Part shown: piece after piece, positions 34,974 through 37,921 of the stretch
How positions within the stretch are numbered: the first letter of the stretch is position 1
Layout of the letters: the number at the start of each line of letters is the position of its first letter
NCBI GenBank assembly: GCA_028289405.1
Contig: JANQPP010000213.1
Location: forward strand, 1-37,921
Length of the DNA: 37,921 nt
DNA from: Pirellulales bacterium
Lineage (GTDB): Bacteria; Planctomycetota; Planctomycetia; Pirellulales; JANQPP01
Direction of reading: 5' to 3'
The notes under the pieces: model-generated
What the model saw: the letters and a program-made list of their open reading frames with translations, nothing else
Databases searched by the model: none
Told to the model about the DNA's origin: nothing
Program-made: the position numbers and the translations under genes

Positions 34974-35747
34974 ATGGATCCGCTGGCCGAAGTCCTCGCC
35001 GATGAAAAGCTGAGTGCCGCCGCCAAGCTGGCGTTCTGGTGGCTCCACGCCCGTCGAAATGTCGGCGGCGAAACCTTTTTCACGGCCCGGCAGATGGGGC
35101 ATCATTTGGGCCGCACATCCCGAGCCGCGCAGCGCTGGCTCGAAGACCTGGCCGCCAGTCCCCACATCGACGTTCGTGAGCATTCCGGGATGCTGCGGGC
35201 GACGTTCCCCACGACAAGTTCGTCGCCGCCGCCGTCCGTGGCGACGGAGATGGCGTCATCCTTGACGCCAAAAGTGTCGCCCTATCATGAAGAAGAACTA
35301 ACTCTTAAAGCTGGTGAGGGAGCGCAGCGACCGAACCAGCGCCATGCCCATGAAATCATGATTCATGATGGGGGCGACAACCCTGGCGCCAACTCTGGCA
35401 AGGTCGATTTTTTGGCGATCGCCGAGGATCTGTCCACGCGTCTGGCCAGCGTGGAAGTTCGCGTGAAGGAACTCGCCGACGAGATCTTTCGCGAGGTCGG
35501 CGACCGCCAAATGCATCCGTCCATTGCCCGCCGCGTCGCTGAAGCGGTCATCAATGAAGGGCTTTCGCTCGGGGACCTGCGGGAGCTCATCGCCGTGGTC
35601 CAACGGAAGCGGCGGGCGGGAACGTTGCGCAGTCCCGGCGCCTATTTTCATTCGGCGGCGCGGAAGCTCTGCGCGAAACGTGACGTCAACTGGCCGCGTC
35701 CTGGCGCTTCGAACCTGAACTCCCGAAACAGTTCTTCTGGTGCGTGA
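34974..35747 (+). CDS. Winged-helix protein, replication-initiator or regulator type
   Basis: 257 aa. The frame is open further upstream, but the ATG at 34974 comes 2 nt after the previous stop and begins the recognisable domain (MDPLAEVLADEKLSAAAKLAFWWLHARR). Residues about 1-65 have the layout of a winged helix (TARQMGHHLGRTSRAAQRWLEDLA), as found at the N terminus of plasmid and phage replication proteins. A low-complexity linker follows at about 75-140. A helical C-terminal part follows (about 140-245), ending in SPGAYFHSAARKLCAK, a motif style seen in phage replication proteins. I infer a role in element replication; a regulator is the alternative. There is no ribosome binding site of its own; it is probably coupled to the upstream gene. 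Confidence 0.75.
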   Translation: MDPLAEVLADEKLSAAAKLAFWWLHARRNVGGETFFTARQMGHHLGRTSRAAQRWLEDLAASPHIDVREHSGMLRATFPTTSSSPPPSVATEMASSLTPKVSPYHEEELTLKAGEGAQRPNQRHAHEIMIHDGGDNPGANSGKVDFLAIAEDLSTRLASVEVRVKELADEIFREVGDRQMHPSIARRVAEAVINEGLSLGDLRELIAVVQRKRRAGTLRSPGAYFHSAARKLCAKRDVNWPRPGASNLNSRNSSSGA

Positions 35748-36384
35748 AGCTCGATGCGCGCTTCCTATGCTCCCTGCTCGAGGCTACGCACCATCTCCAC
35801 TCTCACGTAACGCAAAACCGCCGGATGAGCGCGGTGCCGCTGGCATCCTGCCGACGGCGCTCTGTCGCCTCCGGCTGGGCGTCCATCCGCCCGACCGGTG
35901 CCGCTGCCCTCCCTGGGCGACGGCCTGGCCGCCCTCCTGGCGGCCCTCGCCGACATGCGGAGGCTCCTTCAAACCAAACCAGCGGCCGCTCCCCGCGGCG
36001 TCCCGTGAGGGCCTCCACGCGGCTCGCCGGCGGCATCCGTGCCGCTCCCCGGTCAAGGCCCCGGCATCCATGTACGCCCGAAGAGGGCTAGTCGGCGAAG
36101 ACGCCGACCCGGGGTCCCCTCGGTCTTCTTGTCTCCCGTGGGCCTGCAGGCCGGCGGGACCATCCGCGCCGCGCAACTTCACGGCAAGGCCTCCGCGCCC
36201 CCATTCGGCCCTCCTGGCCGCGTGAGAGGCCGCCTTCCTGGCGGCCGTGGATCGGCCAGGCCGATCCAATTCGGAGGGCTCCGTTTCCTCCAGAAACTCG
36301 TTTCCTTCGGAAGCCTCGTTTCTTCCGGAAACTCCGACCTCGAAATCCGTGGATCCGAAAACGGATCCAATCCGGCCGGCGGTG

Positions 36385-36411
36385 CCCAATCCGCGCAGCG
36401 CTCTCTCTCTC
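36385..36411 (+). repeat. 27-bp direct repeat, copy 1
   Basis: Starts CCCAATCCGCGCAGCGCTCT and ends in a CT run; an identical copy lies at 36745-36771, exactly 360 bp away. Confidence 0.9.
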
Positions 36412-36609
36412 GTCATGGCCATCTCAGCATCGTGCCTTGGAGCCTCCGCTCCAGTTGGGGCCGCTCAGCCGCCGAGACGGAAACTACGTTTCCTGCGGCC
36501 GTCACGGCCAAGAGCGCCCTCCTGGCGAAATCCTCGCCCGCCTCCCTGTACGCCGCCTCCAGCGGCTAGTCGGCCAAGCCGACCGGGCGGGGCGCCAAGA
36601 CGAAACGAT

Positions 36610-36634
36610 GCGGCTTCGCCGCCAGCTTTTTTTT
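36610..36634 (+). terminator. Intrinsic terminator closing the hairpin array
   Basis: GCGGC-TTC-GCCGC (36610-36622), then CAGC and eight T (36627-36634), followed by CTTT. It is on the plus strand, so an RNA that runs from the integrase operon or from inside the array would end here. Confidence 0.6.
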
Positions 36635-36646
36635 CTTTGCGGGGGA

Positions 36647-36729
36647 CGAGGCCCCTCCCCCGCGCCCCCTACCCTCTTCTCTGTGGTTCCACGCTCCCGC
36701 AGGAACCAACACCCAGGGGAGGGGCCTCG
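36647..36729. repeat. 14-bp perfect inverted repeat with inner hairpin
   Basis: CGAGGCCCCTCCCC (36647-36660) pairs with GGGGAGGGGCCTCG (36716-36729). Inside lies GGTTCC/GGAACC (36685-36690 and 36702-36707). The left arm can alternatively pair locally as GCGGGGG/CCCCCGC. Confidence 0.75.
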
Positions 36730-36744
36730 CTCGCTATCGCGCGT

Positions 36745-36771
36745 CCCAATCCGCGCAGCGCTCTCTCTCTC
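36745..36771 (+). repeat. 27-bp direct repeat, copy 2
   Basis: Identical to 36385-36411; the CT run is two bases longer in this copy. It lies after the terminator and long inverted repeat. Confidence 0.9.
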
Positions 36772-36890
36772 TCGTCTGGCGGAAAGCTTATTCGCGCCCT
36801 GGCCCTCCTGGCCCAAGAAGCGACCGACTTCCTTGCGGCCGAAGAACGCTCTGGCCGCTATCAAAAACTTCGTTTTCTCGCGGCCGTCGC

Positions 36891-37160
36891 TCAGAGCAAG
36901 TGCTCGAGTGGGTTCCACTCCCGAGGGTGATGCGGCAGCAGCCGCGCAGCCCGCAGTTCGCGAGCCAAGAATTTCGCCGCTTCGACATCCCCACTTTGCG
37001 CCTGCTCCAGCAGGCGGGCGAGCACATCCCGCCAAGCCGCGGGAGAAATCACGCTGCCCGTCAGCGTACGATAACGTTCGGGCCCCGGCGGGCGCCCAGG
37101 ACCGGGAGCCGTGCCTCCAGTGAAACGGCCTCTTGAGTCTCTGGCATGGTCAACCGTCAC
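36891..37160 (-). CDS. Small GRF/GPGRPP-motif protein, 89 aa
   Basis: Starts at GTG with AAGGAGG 8 nt upstream, so translation is well supported. The N terminus is basic and flexible (DSRGRFTGGTAPGPGRPPG), and the C-terminal two thirds are helical (ISPAAWRDVLARLLEQAQSGDVEAAKFLARELR). The GRF...GPGRPP opening resembles small phage- and element-linked proteins of the DUF5681 style, which are often near terminase genes. It is on the opposite strand to the other element genes and its transcript would run into the hairpin array, giving a minus-strand 3' UTR with AGGAG loops. The function is unknown. Confidence 0.75.
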   Translation of the reverse strand: MTVDHARDSRGRFTGGTAPGPGRPPGPERYRTLTGSVISPAAWRDVLARLLEQAQSGDVEAAKFLARELRAARLLPHHPREWNPLEHLL

Positions 37161-37442
37161 GCCGGGGCCCTCCTTTCACCCTCAACAAAGAGTCCAAACC
37201 CCATGACCACGCTCCCGAGGCCGCCCAGGCCGCCACGACCCGCGAAACCGCCGCAGCCCATCAAGCCCAAGCCGCCAAAGCCGCCCAGGCCCGGACGCTA
37301 AGAAGCGCTCCGTTTCCTCCGGAAACTTCGCCCCCGGAAGCAGGGGGCCACGCACAAAATCGGTAGCCTTTATGCTACCGAAACGGTGAGAAAGGGGGAG
37401 AAAGGGGGAGAATCGGGAAACGGAGGCCAGCGCTGGGAGAAA
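37161..37442. other. Right end of the element, mostly non-coding
   Basis: Besides the possible peptide, it holds the hairpins GTTTCC-TCC-GGAAAC (37312-37326) and CGGTAGC-CTTTAT-GCTACCG (37361-37380), a tandem AAAGGGGGAG repeat (37391-37400, 37401-37410) and the palindrome CCAGCGCTGG (37427-37436). The last two are candidates for recombinase arm or excision-factor sites near attR. Confidence 0.6.
37203..37301 (+). CDS. Possible 32-aa Pro/Arg/Lys-rich peptide
   Basis: ATG to TAA over 33 codons. The peptide is almost entirely Pro, Arg and Lys in PRP, PKPP and KPP repeats, starting MTTLPRPPRPPRPAK, net charge about +11. No clear ribosome binding site precedes it. An overlapping frame (37133-37366) reads the same DNA as Ala/Gln-rich sequence, so a repeat-driven coincidence is possible. 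Confidence 0.25.
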   Translation: MTTLPRPPRPPRPAKPPQPIKPKPPKPPRPGR

Positions 37443-37507
37443 CCGGTTTGCTAAACCGGTGATCGGGTATTACCTGATCCGCAGGTTCGAATCCTGTCCT
37501 CTCCGCT
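37443..37507 (+). repeat. Right attachment site (tRNA-Ser 3' fragment)
   Basis: Exact copy of 33648-33712, including the anticodon arm, variable arm and T arm but no acceptor 5' strand or D arm. It is therefore a remnant and not a working tRNA. Chromosomal sequence resumes after it with a GCACCGA-CTAGC-TCGGTGC hairpin (37518-37536). Confidence 0.95.
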
Positions 37508-37524
37508 TTTCATATTTGCACCGA

Positions 37525-37863
37525 CTAGCTCGGTGCCGCAATCATTCGCAAAAACCTCTGTAATTGGACGCCGAGGCGATCGACTTCGCGCGGAGTCTGG
37601 CGGTTCTCTACGATCGTGAAAACGATGTCGCCAGCGTGGTGCGCGAATACCATGCCGCGATTGCCAACGACCCGACCAATGCGGACCTGTTGAACGATTT
37701 TGGCTTCTGAGTAAGCGCGCAGATTACCTGTAAGGAGTTCATCGGCAGTCCTTTCACTTTCGACGCCGTTAGCTACGTCAAGCCAAATAGCTGGATGACT
37801 ACCAAGACCGCGTGCCGACTCAAAATAGGCGTCTGTCGCGTCACGCCGTCTTGCAGTTTCCAC
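37525..37863 (-). CDS. Possible small chromosomal protein, 112 aa, unknown
   Basis: GTG start (only a weak GCGGG upstream) to a TAG at 37525, 18 bp outside the right attachment site and inside the loop of a 7-bp hairpin. The sequence (AYSEAKIVQQVRIGRVVGNRGMVFAHHAGDIVFTIVENR) reads like a folded mixed alpha/beta protein with normal codon use, but no family is recognised. It could be a remnant of a longer gene. Confidence 0.45.
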   Translation of the reverse strand: METARRRDATDAYFESARGLGSHPAIWLDVANGVESERTADELLTGNLRAYSEAKIVQQVRIGRVVGNRGMVFAHHAGDIVFTIVENRQTPREVDRLGVQLQRFLRMIAAPS

Positions 37864-37921
37864 AATGCCCGCGAATCATGATTTCCGTGATGGTACCCAG
37901 CTTGTCCCGCCTTGGACCTCG

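Larger units (their letters stand above)
35842..36634 (+). repeat. Dense array of short hairpins with UCC-type loops (candidate structured RNA)
   Basis: Gene-free stretch with at least 20 short inverted repeats. Loops read on the plus strand include: 35842-35852 (TCC), 35877-35892 (TCCATC), 35906-35918 (TCCCT), 35927-35945 (7-bp stem, CTCCT), 35985-35999 (TCCCC), 36030-36045 (TCCG), 36206-36220 (CTCCT), 36228-36246 (7-bp stem, TTCCT), 36283-36297 (CTCCA), 36318-36332 (TTCCG), 36438-36453 (CTCC), 36515-36527 (CTCCT) and 36552-36566 (CTCCA). Others without UCC loops are at 36091, 36141, 36249, 36300, 36351, 36479, 36497 and 36569. Further UCC hairpins are at 36801-36813 (CTCCT) and 37312-37326 (TCC). 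The array ends in a terminator-like hairpin with T8 at 36610-36634. Long open frames here are low-complexity and lack ribosome binding sites. The structure is directly seen; an RNA function is inferred. Confidence 0.75.
33648..37507 (+). mobile_element. Small tRNA-Ser-integrated element, about 3.8 kb
   Basis: Bounded by a 65-bp exact direct repeat of the tRNA-Ser 3' part. It encodes a tyrosine recombinase directly after the tRNA, a 78-aa protein overlapping it, a winged-helix protein likely for replication or regulation, and on the opposite strand a small GRF/GPGRPP protein. No capsid, portal, terminase large subunit, relaxase or known cargo gene is seen, so it would need help for transfer (a satellite or cryptic integrative element). 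About 45% of it has no convincing coding sequence and is filled with hairpins. One att copy plus the internal part equals 3795 bp. Confidence 0.93.

Noticed and set aside
35784..36422. 212-codon minus-strand frame through the hairpin array
   Set aside because: Gly/Arg/Pro-rich low-complexity product caused by GC-rich palindromes; no ribosome binding site; the hairpin structure explains the sequence better.
35842..36634. CRISPR array
   Set aside because: The repeated units are hairpins with differing stems and irregular spacing; no identical repeats of 23-40 bp with uniform spacers and no cas genes.
36247..36930. 227-codon plus-strand frame with a helix-like end (GGKLIRALALLAQEATDF)
   Set aside because: The last 50 residues look protein-like and could be a remnant of a decayed gene, but the rest is low-complexity and interrupted by the terminator and long inverted repeat; no start signal.
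36437..37123. 228-codon plus-strand frame
   Set aside because: Low-complexity, overlaps the well-supported minus-strand 89-aa gene.
37133..37366. 77-codon Ala/Gln-rich frame overlapping the Pro/Arg peptide
   Set aside because: No ribosome binding site and no in-frame ATG close to the repetitive part.
35748..37442. Retron or diversity-generating element
   Set aside because: No reverse transcriptase gene in the element or nearby.
37443..37507. Second tRNA-Ser gene
   Set aside because: Lacks the D arm and 5' acceptor strand; it is the right attachment site.

Overview
The window looks like chromosomal DNA of a member of the Planctomycetota, probably Pirellulales-like; no species can be named. 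The case rests on NusG, SecE and S1-like proteins with long lineage-style N-terminal extensions, large secreted proteins of unknown function, an LRR protein with one membrane anchor, a beta-barrel outer-membrane protein of the BBP7 type, a sigma-70 factor with extra N-terminal HTH segments, and mostly strong GGAGG-type ribosome binding sites. There is no rRNA gene and no CRISPR array.

Positions 1-8261 (minus strand) hold the classic translation/transcription cluster. In transcription order it is tRNA-Thr(TGT), tRNA-Tyr(GTA), tRNA-Gly(TCC), tRNA-Thr(GGT), tuf, tRNA-Trp(CCA), secE, nusG, rplK, rplA, rplJ, rplL, rpoB (rpoB runs off the left edge). A promoter lies just before the first tRNA, and a stable hairpin lies between rplL and rpoB. 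Positions 8428-10198 (minus) encode a sigma factor with its own intrinsic terminator.

Positions 10199-33419 are ordinary chromosomal genes: a secreted protein of unknown function, adenylosuccinate lyase (closely like the animal enzyme), an HD-domain phosphohydrolase, another secreted unknown protein, a secreted alpha/beta hydrolase, an Old Yellow Enzyme-like oxidoreductase, the pyruvate dehydrogenase complex (lpd, aceE, aceF), an S1-domain RNA-binding protein, an LRR protein, an outer-membrane barrel protein and transaldolase.

Positions 33621-37507 are the accessory region. A tRNA-Ser(GCT) gene carries a small integrated element. A 65-bp stretch covering the tRNA from its anticodon arm to just past its 3' end is repeated exactly at 33648-33712 and 37443-37507. 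Between the copies lie a tyrosine recombinase, a 78-aa protein, a winged-helix replication-type protein, and, on the opposite strand, a small GRF/GPGRPP protein. About 1.1 kb (35842-36890) has no convincing gene but is packed with short perfect hairpins. About fifteen of them across the element put UCC (often CUCCU, the anti-Shine-Dalgarno sequence) in the loop of the plus-strand RNA, which is GGA (AGGAG) in the loop of the minus-strand RNA. A hairpin plus T8 tract ends the densest part on the plus strand. This hairpin array, together with a 92-nt branched structure next to the left attachment site, is the best candidate here for an undescribed RNA-based system.
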